Assembly: GCA_027574665.1 (NCBI GenBank)
Contig: CM050652.1
Location: forward strand, 1,344,589-1,408,588
Reading direction: 5' to 3'
Length of the DNA stretch: 64,000 nt
Origin: Rhynochetos jubatus
Taxonomy: Eukaryota; Chordata; Aves; Eurypygiformes; Rhynochetidae
Part shown: piece after piece, positions 46,373 through 59,802 of the stretch
Layout of the letters: each line of letters starts with the position of its first letter
How positions within the stretch are numbered: the first letter of the stretch is position 1
Position numbers and translations under genes: made by a program
The notes under the pieces: generated by a model
Seen by the model: only the letters and a program-made list of their open reading frames with translations
What the model was told of the DNA's origin: nothing
Databases searched by the model: none

Positions 46373-48829
46373 AATCCTTCAGGTGATCCATCCAGCCAAG
46401 GTTGGAGACAGCAGACCTTGTCCATGCTGGGCCTTACGGTTAACGTGACACTTCACACCTCCGAGCTTCGGTCTAGACGAGGCCGTGGTGTGTCACATTG
46501 CCACCGTCGCTCGAATCCCTTGGTAAAACCCGCTTCATTGTGTTTTCCTGTGGTAGTCCACCATAACCACTAATCCTCTCGATAAAAGAGGATTAAAACT
46601 GGGAACATTTGCACCTTAAGGCAGCCAGCTAGGGCTGTGCTCTGTCTTTGGGGCAGTAATCCTGGTGGGGCGAGGGCTGCGCCTCTGCGGTGCCAGGAAT
46701 GCTGCCGGCAGTTGGGCTTACTGGGTTAGTAATTCTTAAAAGGCCACTTGGCGTGTTAATTACAGAAGCTCGATCGACGGGGGGTGACTAGCTCGCGTCA
46801 CACCGTTAACATGACTTCTGGGCTGCGCGGGTCAAAGTAAAATAGTTTGAAATCGGGATGTCTGTGTGGTTCTTTAGATGCAAGAGGGTGTCAGTTGGCC
46901 AAGTTTTGCCTTGGAGAATGCCATTTATCGTATCTTATGTTTCCTAGACACACGTCCTGCAAAACGCTTTAGGGAAGAAGGTTCTACCCCAGGCGTTGCT
47001 CGTGGTACTGGTAAGGGAGAGTCACCCCAAACCCTTAACGTGAAACCTGCAGAGCCTGGGGGGGAAACCCGGGAATGCGAAATGAGAATTCCACCCCGCG
47101 GTTTATCGTTTTACAGTGTAGTTAGACTTCCAGGTTTGGGTTACACTCGCCGGCCGACACAGGGCCGGGGTGTGGTGGTGTGCCCTTCCCGTGGGTTTCC
47201 GGGCGTTAAACGTGTGCTAACCACCTTCTTGGTGTCTTCGTGGGGAGTGTAAGGTGGGGTGTTTTTTTTTTTTTTAACTTCAGCGACTCACTGAACATTT
47301 TTTTAAAAAAAGTGAGGTCCTGCCTGGTTCAGCTGCTGGGGAAATTCGAAAGTGGGTGTTTTGCCTGGAGAGGTTCGTATTCTCCCCGACGCGCTGCTCC
47401 TGCTGGCATGGGCGGGAGGGACCCCAGGCGTCTGCTCCAGCTCACCCTGCGCGGCTGGCTGGGGTGAGGTCCTCGCCACGCTCGCCGGCATCCTTGTGCC
47501 AAGAAACCACCTCATCCTTACGTCCAGCCCGTGGCTTCCTGCCGCCCTTGGGTGCTACATACGTGATGTCCAGCTGCCGCAAGGACCCGTTGCAGATCGC
47601 GTCGTACGTCGTGGAGTGCCTGTCCTGCCACGGCCCCAAATGGTGGTTTTCAGCAGCAAATAGGGGTGTTTATGCCTAACCAATATCTGTAAAATCCTGT
47701 TTGTTTCTTTTCCAGACGTTCAGTGTGTGAAGTTTCTGCTGCAGCGTGACGTGTTCGCTCTGTGAGATGCTGATAAAACGAGCACGTTAATAGAAGGGCT
47801 TTTGGGTTTGTTTTCTAGAATCAATTTTATTTTAACTGTTCACGCTGGGACTGGTAACACAGGGAATGTTTTCTTCCATCCTAATTAAAAGCGTCAGTAT
47901 ACCGATCCTGTGCCACAGGAGGACGCTGTGGAACGAGAGCTGGTTTCTGGAGTTCCTTAGTGCTTGAGTTACTGCTGCCTTAAGCGTGAAATAAGGTGTT
48001 CGCTCCGGTCTTGATAGCAGAGGTGTAAACTAGCGTGTCTCATCTTGCCTTCCTGCGGGGTATCAGTTGCTGCTGCTGTCATGAGGTGATGTCTCAAGTC
48101 CCGGAAAGTCAGTCCCAGCTAAAACTTTGCACACCTTCCAGAGTGACACAAGCTTTCCCAGGGAAAACAAAGCCATTTTTTAAATTGGATTGAGATGTAG
48201 GCCAGCAAATTCCATGCACAAGGGAAGACTTCTTCCACAGCCATGGAAAAGTAGGATTTTTGGATTGAAATGTGCATTTTAAATGAGGTGTTGTAATGAT
48301 GAAGGTACTAATCGATCTTGTCCCTGAGGCGTGTCATTGTTTCCTTATCAAACCTGCCGTGGTAATTTCCTCTAGGCAAAATTTTATATAAGAATGGTTT
48401 AAAATTTATCCTGAAGGTGAATTAACGAGAAATGTTTAAGTAGGGAGAGATGCCAGTGCAGCATGACAGGTGGACATCATGAGAGGAGCGAAATCTCTGC
48501 TATTGGGAGTATGCATCCACCTCCCAGGGAGGACGTGAGCATCTTCTTTATTTCCGCTCCGTGGAGGAAAGACCAGAAGGTCTGGGTCATGCTTGTTGGT
48601 ACGTGGTGTGGGCGAGTGATGGGGGCTTTCCTGTGTGCTTTCAGTTGCAAGCTGTGCTGGCAGAAGCCAGTGCGGTTGTAATCAGCTGGTGTAGACCTCC
48701 TACCATCTCGGATTTCACCTGGAAATGGTTTCTTAACTGGCATCAGGAAACGTGGTGAGCGAGCTCTGTGCCCATGCGAGTCGGGCCTGGCAGGGCGATG
48801 GACATCTTTGCAGGAGATGTGGCTTCCTG

Positions 48830-49398
48830 GGCTAGATCCAGAGCAGCGTGGCCAGGGGGGTGGGGGAGGGAATTCTGCCCCTCTGCTCCGCTCTGGGGAG
48901 ACCCCCCCTGCAGTTCTGCCTCCAGCTCGGGGGCCCCCAACAGCAGGAGGACACGGAGCTGTTGGAGCAAGGCCAGAGGAGGCCCCGGAGATGCTGCGAG
49001 GGCTGGAGCCCCTCTGCCATGGGGCCAGGCTGGGGGGGTTGGGGGGTTCAGCCTGGAGCAGGGAAGGCTCTGGGGAGACCTTAGAGCCCCTTCCAGTGCC
49101 TGGGGGGTACAAGGAAGCTGGGGGAGGCTTTTCCAAGGGCCTGTAGTGACAGGACAAGGGGTAAGGGGTTTAAACGGAAAGAGGGAGATGGGCCATGGGG
49201 AAGGAATTCTTCCTGGAGAGGGTGGGGGGCACTGGGACAGGATCCCAGAGAAGCTGTGGGTGCCCCATCCCTGGGAGTGTCCAAGGCCAGGCTGGATGAG
49301 GCTGGGAACACCCTGGTCCATGGAAGGTGTCCCTGCTTGTGGCAGAGGGTGGCACTGGATGATCTTTAAGGTCCCTTTCCACCCAAACCGTTCTGTTG
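48830..49398 (+). mobile_element. CR1 LINE 3' part, sense
   Basis: From TAGATCCAGAGCAGCGTGGC through CTGCAGTTCTGCCTCCAGCT, GGAGCTGTTGGAGCAAGGCC and GGAAGGAATTCTTCCTGGAG to CACCCAAACCGTTCTGTTG. It belongs to the same subfamily as the 33.7-kb and 60.8-kb copies. Confidence 0.92.
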
Positions 49399-50099
49399 TA
49401 TTCAGTGTACCAGCCAGTGTTGCCCCAGAGAGAGGAGAAACAGACAGGACACCACCAAGCCTGGGCTGTCTCTCCTCTGTTAGAGGTTGTCCTCTTACAC
49501 TCAGACCACCTCAGAGCTACCAAAACCGGCCCGTCCCTGGCTGCTGTAATCAGAGGGTAGACACAGGTCTCTCAGGACTAACAAGGTTTGAAGAACACCG
49601 GTGACTTCAGTCGTGGCTCCTTGTGAAAATCGTGGCGTACGGTCTCTCGGTTTGTGTTGCCGTTGTTTCAGAATGAGGTTCGTTCTTCATGGTTAGCGTA
49701 ACCATTGAAATCTGCTGACCAGAGACCAGCCGTGCGGCCGTGTACGTACCCGCTTTAAAAACTGCGTGGAGGGCGCTGTGCCAGAATAGCAAAAAGCGGT
49801 ACAGGACAATTTCAAAGGTATAATTACACTCAAACAGGGTTTGATTTTATTAGTAAATGGCAAATGATTTATTTCTTGCTGGATCAGTTTTCACTTAGGA
49901 GTTATTCCAGGCTGCCTTGCAGGGAATTTGGAGTTTATCTGGACGTGCAGCCGGAAGCTCGAAATAGCTTTTGAAATAAAACATTCTTACGTACTAAGTG
50001 CATAGGAAGTGCTTTTTGATCTGATTAAACACACAAAGTATGAAACGTAGTTAACTGAAAAAACTCCTTCACGTGACGCTGGCCCGGATCATTAAAGGT

Positions 50100-50640
50100 A
50101 TTTCGGATCCCTCGCTCTCGCGAGACGATACCGGTGCTGACGGTCGCTGTGGCAGGCAGGCGGATGAGCTGTTGCAGCTGCAAACAGTTGGTAGTTCTTA
50201 AAATAAATCAGGGTGGTGTGGTCTACCTTACCCGCTACAGCAGGCTCCTACAGGCGAGGCAGGCAGCTCAGCGGGGCACGCGCGGTGCACGTGTGAAGCC
50301 GCCAGCATCTTTGCGACCTGCGCTGCTCCCGCCTCGCTGCGATGGCCGAGGGATGGAGACGCGCCCGAGAGCGATGCTGAGCCGCCTCCTCGCAGCGTGG
50401 TTGAAGCAGCAGTGTTTAATGAGTGAGCGCCGTGGCTCCTTTCCAAACTGGGAGAGCGGCAAATGGCTAAAACCTGGCTGAGTGGCCCCTTTCCAAGCAG
50501 AGGTGTTGGTCTTCGTGGCTGAAGACCACTGGAGCGCTGCAAGAAGGGGCTTAGCAGGCGGTGGGTGAGCGGTGGCTGCAGCAGCCGCCCCGCAGCCCGC
50601 GGAGCTGCTGCTGGAGAATGAACACGCCCGGATCACAGCA
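50100..50640. promoter_or_regulatory. CpG-dense patch with TCTCGCGAGA element in NRF1 intron 1
   Basis: Raised CpG density with a perfect 10-bp TCTCGCGAGA palindrome at 50116-50125, an element of CpG-island promoters bound by BANP. It may be an internal promoter or enhancer; no transcript start or exon can be shown. Confidence 0.4.
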
Positions 50641-52585
50641 GCCCCGTTGATCAACGCTCCGCCATCGCCTCCAAGAACAAAAGTGCCAGTGTGATGCTGG
50701 TTGTTTAATGCAAAGCAAACGACTGATTTACAGCGGGGGCTTGAATCCATTAAGGGCATATTAAACTCCAGATGCTTGTCAACTTTACAAAAAGAGGGGA
50801 AGAAAGGGAGGAGGTGTTGCACGTTTTCTGGAAAAACCTCGGCTTGCCAAGCATGCAGCAGCATCTCATTGAAGTTAAAACCATGAGGAGGGTGACCAGC
50901 TTGAATGATGAGCCAGATTTTTTTCCCCCTTTTTGGTTTTTTCTTTTTATACTGGACTTGGGGCTGGACTGCGTAGTGCCAGATGTGGAAGTACCATGTG
51001 CCGGGTTCCTGTGTGGAGCAGGGTTGTCGATAAGGAATTGGTACCGACTACGGTGCAGGGATCAAACAGAAAATGGGTTGGGAAAGAAAAACCAGGAGTG
51101 ATTCCATTCCTTTCAAACAAATCAGGAAATGAGCCAGGGGGATGATTCTTGAGAGTGGTTATATGGAATCGGCCCTGTCAAGTAAGTCCCTTAAATGAAT
51201 GTAAAAAAACCCAAAGCGTGATAAAATAACAATTTAAAAACGCAGGAACATTTGATGTCTCCTGAGCCAACTGAGCACAGTGTTGGCTTGTCTCTTCCTT
51301 TCTCCTCGCTCTACACCAAATACAAGGCATGGTGTTGGGGGAAAGCGCCGTTATAACCCCTCTTCTACAACGGAGTGTTCGCTGGCCCCGAGGCTTCGTC
51401 AGTGCCCTGCTCCTGGGTTTTTGGTGGGTCTGTCACTAGCGACAGGCTGTTTTGTTCCTTTTTAAATACCCTGTCCGTGCTGTGGAGAGCCGTGTCCCTG
51501 TGGACACTAGCCTGGACCTCTGCACGTGCTTTTCTAGGTTTAGGCATCAACCCCCCGGTGTTGAGGTGGACAGAGGATGAGGAGAAGCTTGATGCAGGCT
51601 GGCTGGCTTTTTTCGAAGACACGAGCTGATGCAAGCTTATCGCCCCTTTTTTTCAGTAATCGCTGTGCCTTCCCGTAGCATCTGGTTTGTTCCTCTGTCA
51701 TCTAAACGCAAGATCCTTTCAGCAGCTCAAGGCCAGTTCTTTCGAGGACGCTAGGTGGGTCATGCAGTGCAGCCTTTCTTCTGCATCACCGCTGGGAAGA
51801 GAAGATGGTCGATGACCCGACCAGCCTGAAGTGAGTACAGGGACGGTACCTCCAGCTGGAGAGGCCGGCGTGTCCAATAAACTAATTGCTGACATCAGTC
51901 ACCTGTGAAATGGGTTCTGACAAAGCACGTGTGTCTTAGTCTTCTGGTTTTCCTCCTGTGTAATTCCTAAATCCTTGCTTACATCCCTGTAGAAGGCAGA
52001 GCTGCTGCTTGAGCTCGGGGCATCCATCGAATAGAGCCCGTTCCTCTGTGCAGCGGTGCCGTGCGGCTGGCTGGGATGGGATTTCCTCCTTCCCAAGCCC
52101 TCTGGTTAGGAAAGGTGGTGCTGGAGCGCGCTGAGCAGGCTGCGTGTGAGTTGGCCTCCCTGTTCGCTATTGGTGATACTCGAATTCTTGCATTTGGGTT
52201 ACAAAATGTCATTTTTATGTGGATGCTGTTACAGAATACAGGTGAACTCTTCCCTTACGTTATTCTACCCATAGTGACTCGCCCTTCGTATGGAAATACG
52301 AAGCCTGAACTATGACAAACGGGTTTATTGGCAAAGAAAATAGACCACTCTTTATCTGATGAAGAAGCAAGTTTTATGAGAAAGGCAACTCATCCTTTCT
52401 CACAGTGACTTCTGGGGCCGTGTGGTGTTGGCTTATGGAAGAGAGGATTGCTCATCGAGCGAGTGCTGAAATGCCCAAACAGAAGGAAGGTCTGGCTGTA
52501 AAACTTGAACCCAAGAACTTTGTGTTTGGTGGTTTAGGTGCTGGCAAGGCTGTTAGCTGTTCCTACCCTGTTTCCAACTGGTAGA

Positions 52586-52855
52586 ACCATAGAATCATGG
52601 AATGGTTTGGGTTGAACGGAACTTAAAGCCCAACCAGTCCCACCCCCTGCCATGGGCAGGGACCCCTTCCACAGCCCAGGGTGCTCCCAGCCTCATCCAG
52701 CCTGGCCTTGGACACTCCCAGGGATGGGGCATCCACAGATTCTCTGGGCAACCTGTCCCAGTGCCCCCCACCCTCTGCGGGAAGAATTCCTTCCTGATAT
52801 CCAACCTGAATCTCCCCTCTTTTCATTTAAAACCTGTGCCCCTCAAGCTCCCTTT
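52586..52855 (-). mobile_element. CR1 LINE 3' part, antisense
   Basis: CATAGAATCATGGAATGGTT to CTTCCTGATATCCAACCTGA, then CCTGTGCCCCTCAAGCTCCC. Confidence 0.92.
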
Positions 52856-54204
52856 GGTGCAGCAGCCCCTTTCTTGCGAGGGGTCTAAGCAGACGTGGCA
52901 GAAGCGAGCTGTGTGTGCGCGGTAGAGCGCAGAGCAGGTCTCCATCAAAACATTCTGTCTTTCAACCCTTCTCCATGAGTTTTTATTCAGATAATCCATA
53001 TTTTGCATCCTTTGAAAACTTATTTAAACCCAAAAGTTAGACCCAGAAGTTTTTATTTATTGTTAATCTGAACAGGGTTTCAGATGAGGTGGCGTTGTGT
53101 GGGATGAGTTAGTAAAAATAGCCGTGATTTAATATGCCAGCAGGTGAACGAGATGCTCATCCCTTAGTTCAGACTGTCACGGTCTAAAGGATAAAACTAA
53201 GTCCAGGCCCTGTCTGTGTAAGAGGGTTTTTCCGGTCATGCTGGTGCACCTCATCATTTTTCGGGTGTGGACACTTTATTTTTGACCTAGTTTAAAGCAC
53301 CCAGGAGGCAACGTTAAACTAGATGGCAGTGGTAGAGGGCAGTTTTTACAGTAGGATAACCCCCATGGTTTTATGTTGGTCAAGTGATACCTCTTTACAT
53401 TCACACCACAGATTACACTGAGCAGACCAGACCTTCTTTTTAATCCTTATGGTTTCCAATTTAATATAGAATTTCTGGAGTTTATGTTCAGTTTCTGTTG
53501 TTTTCTGCTGGTTCTAGTGGTACGGCTTCTGCTGGTTTGGATTGCTTTGCTCCTCCTGGGTCTGGTATTCTTCCAGCGATGGTGTCGACAGCTGTTGGTC
53601 ATAGTTGATGGTACATCAAAGGAACATCTGACACAGCCATGAAGCAACTGCACGGTGTAACGAGAGGGACTTTATCCTCATATATTTTTTTAAGCACTTT
53701 AAATGACCTTAAAAATACTTCTGGCTGTCATCCAAGGCTTCTGGACTAAGCCACAACTACCAGGAAATGTCTTTGCAGGCATCGTATCATTAGGGTTTCC
53801 TCACACCTGAAAGTGGTCTGGTTTCTGAAGGAAAACAGGAATAGACTTTCCTTTTCTGGAATGATGAATGCTCATCTCTAAAATTAATCAAGAACAACTT
53901 TCATTCCATCCGCTGTGCCTGAATCCCTGGCCAAATCCATGTGCGGTCCTTTCGGGTGTATAGCAGGTGCTTTGCTGCCAGGGCAACAACAAGATCGACA
54001 GGTTGATAATCACCAGCAGAAACTGCCGGGCAAGGTGTTTGCCCACAAAACCTGACGTGTATCAGGAATCTGTTGGGAATAATTTGAATATATTTATAAC
54101 TATCCAAGGCCCCAACACTCAAAGATAAGGGTCAGTGCCCTTCAGTGTATGATTCTGGAGACACGTGGAGATTTTCTGGAAGGAAAATGTGAAGGCATTA
54201 AGAG

Positions 54205-54540
54205 CGTGGCCAGCAGGTGGAGGGAAGTTCTCTTCCCCCTCTGCTCTGCGCTGGGGAGGCCTCCCCTGGAGTGCTGTGTCCAGCTCGGGGCTCCTCAGCT
54301 CCAGAGGGACAAGGAGCTGCTGGAGAGGGCCCAGCGCAGGGACACTGCGATGGGGAAGGGCCTGGAGCACCTTCCATGTGAGGGAAGGCTGGGAGAGCTG
54401 GGGCTGTTCAGCTGGGAGAAGAGGGGGCTGAGGGGGATCTTGTCAATGCTGATCAGTATCTAAAGGGGGGGTGTCAGGGGGAGGGGGCCAGGCTCTGCTC
54501 AGGGGTGTCCAGTGACAGGATGAGGGGCCATGGCCATCAA
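54205..54540 (+). mobile_element. CR1 LINE internal fragment lacking its 3' end
   Basis: GCGTGGCCAGCAGGTGGAGG, GGGGAGGCCTCCCCTGGAGT and GGACAAGGAGCTGCTGGAGA, then TGGGAGAAGAGGGGGCTGAG, ending near GAGGGGCCATGGCCATCAAC. It encodes broken ORF2 C-terminal sequence. The usual 3' UTR and tail are missing, unlike the other copies. Confidence 0.8.
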
Positions 54541-55087
54541 CTTAGTATTAGTTGGAGAAGTAGAAAACCTGCATTGAATAAAGACAGCTGTCAGGTTAAA
54601 CCAGAATTAATCCAAGTTACAACTTGGAGATGAATTACTAGAGCTTGTGGTGGTGTGTGCACAGATGTGCTGTTCACTTTAGAGCTGTAGTAGTTGATTG
54701 AGTTGATTGTCTTTTTTTTGCCAGCTCATACCTGCTTTCATACAGGCAGGAAAGATAAAGATTGAGGAAATCTGATCGTGGCACCGAGGAAGAAAGTGAC
54801 CTTCACACATTGCAGCATGTACCTTGGACTCTTGTGGAAGGGAGGTGGTGGAGAGGACAGAGTTTGTAGTAGATTGGTGGTTACTAGGCCTTGTTTGAAT
54901 CAAGTGGACTTCATCTTTAAATAAACACCATGACCTTGCTATTGGTTATGCCAGTCGTCGCTTATGGCTCAGTGTTCCCAAAAACACCAGAATTCAGTCA
55001 GGTGCCGTGCGCTGATGCAGGACATGTGCCCGTAAAAATTCCGTCAGATGCACGTGTGTTTAAATTTGCATGGTTGCCCGTGAGGAG

Positions 55088-55762
55088 TATTCATAGAATC
55101 ACAGAATCATGGAATGGTTTGGGTTGGAAAGGACCTTAAAGATCTTCCAGTTCCAATGCCCCTGCCATGGGCAGGGACACCTTCCATAGCCCAGGTTGCT
55201 CCAAGCCTCACCCAGCCTGGCCTTGGACACTCCCAGGGATGGGGCACCCACAGCTTCTCTGGGCACCTGTCCCAGTGCCCCCCACCCTCTCTGGGAAGAA
55301 TTCCTTCCTGATATCTAATCTAAATCTCATGGCTTTCCATTTAAACTGGTTACCCCTTGTCCTGTCACTACAGGCCCTTGTAAAAAGTCCTCCCCAGCTT
55401 CCTTGTCAGCCCCTTCAAGCACTGGCAGGTGCTATAAGGTCTCCCTGGAGCCTTCCCTTCTCCAGGCTGAACAAGCCCAACTCCCTCAGCCTTTTTTCAT
55501 AGGAGAGGGGCTCCAGCCCTCGGAGCATCTCTGAGGCCTCCTCTGGACTCGCTCCAAGGTCTGTATCCTTCTGATGCTGAGGGCTCCACAGCTGGACACA
55601 GCACTCCAGGTGGGGTCTCCCCAGAGCAGAGTAGAGGGGGAGAATCCCCTCCCTCGCCCCCCTGGCCACACTTCTGATCCAGCCCAGGATATGATTGGCT
55701 TTCTGGGCTGCCAGCGCACACGGCTGGATCATGTCCAGCTTCTCATCCACCAATGGATTGAT
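55088..55762 (-). mobile_element. CR1 LINE, ~675 bp, antisense
   Basis: TATTCATAGAATCACAGAAT through CTTCCTGATATCTAATCTAA and CCCCTTGTCCTGTCACTACA to AGCTTCTCATCCACCAATGG. It covers the 3' UTR and the ORF2 end and is close to the CR1 consensus order. Confidence 0.93.
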
Positions 55763-56704
55763 TGATGCAGTATTGATGCTGCTTACCCAGCTGTCCGCTG
55801 GCTGACTCAGAAATGCTTCGTTTCAGTCCACTACCAATTTTATTTATCCAAAAGCACGTTGTTTTTAGTGGCGTGGGGTGGAGGCTGCCTGTTGAGTCAA
55901 GCGGGTTTCCTTCCAAAGGAAACAGTGCTGGAACCGTCCCTTGTCCTGCAGTCTTGTTCCTTGATGAGCTAAAAGGTTACTACGCTTTGTCAGTTATGTT
56001 CTGACCATATTTTTCTGTGGATAAATACATTTTTTTATATTATTTTACTGGAACATACTTAAAGTTGTTTTGTTCCATTGAGAAGAGCAGTGCTATACCC
56101 TTCCAGAAAGAGCACGGTGACTGGGGAGGGTCTCACCTGCTGACCCAGTCCATTAAGGGTTTGCTTGAAACACTTTTATATTGTTCCCCTCTCCCCGTTT
56201 TTCTGTGGTGATGGCAAAATAAGTTCCTTGGAAGGAGTTTACAGCTGGGTTTTGGGTTTTTTTTCAACCAGAAATTTTCGGTTTGCTTCAATGTACCTCA
56301 GCATCTTTGACCCTTCCTTACTGGTGGTGTTTGAATTGCTGCTATTTTGGGATGGTTCTAATGTTACAATCTGAGTTATAAACAGGGCTGGACAACGACA
56401 ACATCCAGCTCCATCAGCCTTTTAGTTTCAGGGAGGGCTGTGAGTTTGAAGGTGATTTGGCTTTAGCCGTAACCTCAGTAGGTTGGTAACAGGCTTACAC
56501 AGCCCTTGTGCTGCCCCGGGGGCTTGAGTTCCTCCAGCACATGCCTGGGTACGAAACAGAAGCTGGGACTCATCTGTTCACGGTCCAAACTGAATTTAGT
56601 TTTCAATCCATATTATTTAGGAACCTTGAGGGGAATCTCTTAGTGTTTCATGGGCAAGAAACTCCCTTTCTTGGGGCAATGATGTCAGTCGGAGTGTAAA
56701 TATA

Positions 56705-57002
56705 CACTGGGGGGGACTTTTCGCAAGGGTCTGTAGTGACAAGACAAGGGGTAATGGGTTTAAACTGAAAGTGGGGAGATTTAGATTAGATACCAGGAAG
56801 GAATTCTTCCCAGAGAGGGTGGGGGGCACTGGGACAGGTTGCCCAGAGAAGCTGTGGGTGCCCCATCCCTGGGAGTGTCCAAGGCCAGGCTGGATGAGGC
56901 TTGGAGCACCCTGGTATATGGAAGGTGTCCCTGCACATGGCAGGGGGGTTGGAACTAGATGATCTTTAAGGTCCTTTCCAACCCAAACCATTCCATGATA
57001 TA
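56705..57002 (+). mobile_element. CR1 LINE 3' end, sense
   Basis: CACTGGGGGGGACTTTTCGC, GTGACAAGACAAGGGGTAAT and GGAAGGAATTCTTCCCAGAG, ending CCAACCCAAACCATTCCATG. Confidence 0.92.
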
Positions 57003-59004
57003 GCTGTGCCTCTTCCCCAGCCTTCCCAGTGTCATCATAGTATCTGGGCAGCTTCCCATACTGGACCTGTGTCCTGATAGGTGTTTCTTTTGTTTTAGCT
57101 GCCGGACCGTGCTTCTCTCTGGCACGGCACCAGACGGCTGGAAAATTAAATACATGACCAAGTCCTTCCTCCCATCTCAGCTGAGTACAGGTCCCTGGTT
57201 TTAACCAGATTGACTCCTCCAAGCTGGGATACCCAAACCAGTATCACCCTAACCTTTCATTAGCTGTGCATTAGACTACTGTTGGCATCTCATGGGTGAA
57301 AATCCACTGCCTAAATACATGCATTTCCCTTCTACTGTCCCCCCTGGAGATGTCAGAATTAATGGGGGTAGCTTTGATGCTCCACAGTGAAGTTGGTGTT
57401 ACACGTGGAAGCTGTACTGTCGTAGTAGAAGCTGTTCTGTTTATGTGATTCTTGTTGTTACAAGTGCCCGTAGCGCTGGAGAGAAACCAACAGAAAATAA
57501 AGGGGTTCTGTAATCTGGACCTTTTTTTTAGCTACGTACCCGTGATGTCTACGTTAGAAGGGAGTTGCTGTGGCCTCCCTCTCTGGTCAGCGGAGGGAGG
57601 TCAGTACATCCCGAGGAACGCGGCCTCTAAGGTCTGAATTGTCGGTTAACTGGACAGAATTGAGCAGGGTGAGATTGGTTTTGGCTTTTTGAGAAGTTTA
57701 GTAAGAGTTTGGAAAGATCCAGCTGGATTTCTTTGTATCAGTACGTGAGAAACCATGCCAAAATGGCCAGGTCAGACGTGGCTTCTCGGGAAGATGAAGG
57801 CTGCTATGGCTGCAGAAGGAATGAATTCATTTTGCAGATGAAGAGGTGGAGCTAATTCATCCTAAACCTTAGGATGTGGTGGTTGGGAAACTTGATCTAT
57901 TGAGCAAGAGGATGGCTGTCTGACTGCACACAGCCATTTCGGGGATAACACAGGGTTTGCAAACGTCTCGGCTGGCCAGGCAAGTCCAGTCGAGGTGATG
58001 GATTGCAACCACCCCCTGCGTGGCTGAAGTGTGGTTTGGTGGTTGTAATAGATGCAGCGTTGTTCTCCTGGCAGCGGGTGTTTTGACTTCATACACGACA
58101 GACTTCCTTGGCTCATTCCAAGTCTCCTTTTAATATCTTGGTCCTGCTGCTCCATCAGAAACTTCATCTCATCCCCTGTTCGACAACGAACGTGCCCCTG
58201 TCTTTCTCTTAGTGCTGTCCAGGAATATTTGCCCTGTGTTTGAGATGCAGCTTTTGTTTCCTGTAAAAACTGATACACTTAAGTCAAATGTGGAAAATGT
58301 TTTTGAGGACAGGACTCTCTAAAATAATTGCATCCCTGGTTTTGGTACCTTCACGTTGGAACCACCTTTGGAAGAGCTGTTTAGTAACTGCCCATAATGT
58401 TCAGCTCGCTGAGTTGCAGAAGGCAATTTGAGGCGTGTGGAAACAAGCCCTTAGAAACCAGCTGGTGATGGGGACAAAGAAAAATCTGCCCTATTTCAGC
58501 CCTTTGGCCAATAGATTTGAGGTGGAAATAAATTCATCTAAATACCAGTCACTCCCCACTCTCCCTTTTCGTCCGTTTGTTGTCTGGACCATGGCAACTG
58601 CTTCCTTGCTTCTGAGCTTCTGCTTAAAATGCTCCTGCAAAAGATACTTCTTCCTCCAAGGCTTGGGCCATGCCTTGTCCCTTTGTACTCTCTTGCATTC
58701 AGAACAAGACCCTGGTCCTCTCCTTTAACCTCCTTCTGCCTCCCACCTAATCTATTCCTGTTTACCCACATATTCGCAGCTTCAGCTGAGGTGTCCGTTC
58801 TCCGTTTCTTCCATGGAGCATCCCACCTTTGTGTCCTGCCATGTCTCCATGAGTTCCTCCTCCCTTGTGTATGACTATTGCTTACTTTGCTCAAAATAAG
58901 CTTCTTGGCAAAGTGCTTTCTCCTTGCTGGGTTCCGCTGTCTCATCGATCCTGCCCTGGTGTTCCATGGTTCGGTCACCAGGATGTGTTTTTTGTGGACA
59001 GTAG

Positions 59005-59450
59005 AAGGTGCTGGAGCGTGTCCAGAGAGGGGAACGGAGCTGGGGAAGGGTCTGGAGCACAATTCCTGTAAGGACCGGCTGTGGGGGTTCAGCCTGGAGA
59101 AGAGGAGGCTCAGGGAGACCTGATCGCTCCCTGCAACTCCCTGAAAGGGGGTGCGGAGAGGGGCGGGTCGGTCTCTTCTCCTAAGTGACAGGACAAGAGG
59201 AAACGGCTTCAAGTTGTGCCAGGGGAGGTTTAGGTTGGATATTAGGGAAAATGTCTTAATGGAAAGGGCTGTCAGACATTGGAACAGGCTGCCCAGGGAG
59301 GGGGGAGTCACCATCCCAGGAGGGCCTTCAGAGGTGAGTTGATGTGGTGCTCAGGGACATGGTTTAGGGTAGACTCAGCAGTGCTGGGTTAACAATCGGA
59401 CTCGATGATCTTAAAGGTCTTTTATGACCTAAACAGGTCTATGATTCTAA
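59005..59450 (+). mobile_element. CR1 LINE 3' part, other subfamily, sense
   Basis: GGTGCTGGAGCGTGTCCAGA, GTGACAGGACAAGAGGAAAC, GGTTGGATATTAGGGAAAAT and GGCTGCCCAGGGAGGGGGGA, ending CAGGTCTATGATTCTA. It is the same subfamily as the 28.98-kb copy. Confidence 0.88.
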
Positions 59451-59589
59451 GCCTGGTGCTTAATTTGTCAGGCTGAGGCTTTTGTTATGTTGATCGTTTG
59501 CAAAATGCCATGTGTTTATGGCATGATACAGATAATAGAATCTATTGAAGGACAGAGCTGTGTGTGATGACACGGCTTGTCTGAGCTCC

Positions 59590-59802
59590 TGTGGGAATTC
59601 TCCCCGCAGAGGGTGGGGGGCACTGGGACAGGTTGCCCAGAGAAGCTGTGGATGCCCCATCCCTGGGAGTGCCCAAGGCCAGGCTGGATGAGGCTGGGAG
59701 CAACCTGGGCTATGGAAGGTGTCCCTGCCCATGGCAGGGGGGTTGGAACTGGAAGATCTTTAAGGTCCCTTCCAACCCAAACCATCTGTGATTCTATGAT
59801 GT
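59590..59802 (+). mobile_element. CR1 LINE 3' tip, sense, 730 bp upstream of NRF1 exon 2
   Basis: GGGAATTCTCCCCGCAGAGG to CCAACCCAAACCATCTGTGA with an ATTCTATGAT tail. It is complementary to the start of the antisense CR1 at 60797. Confidence 0.92.

Noticed and set aside
51804-51832. ATG followed by a GTGAGT donor (an apparent alternative NRF1 5' exon)
   Set aside because: It is only about nine codons and no acceptor-phase argument can be made. No known NRF1 isoform starts this way.
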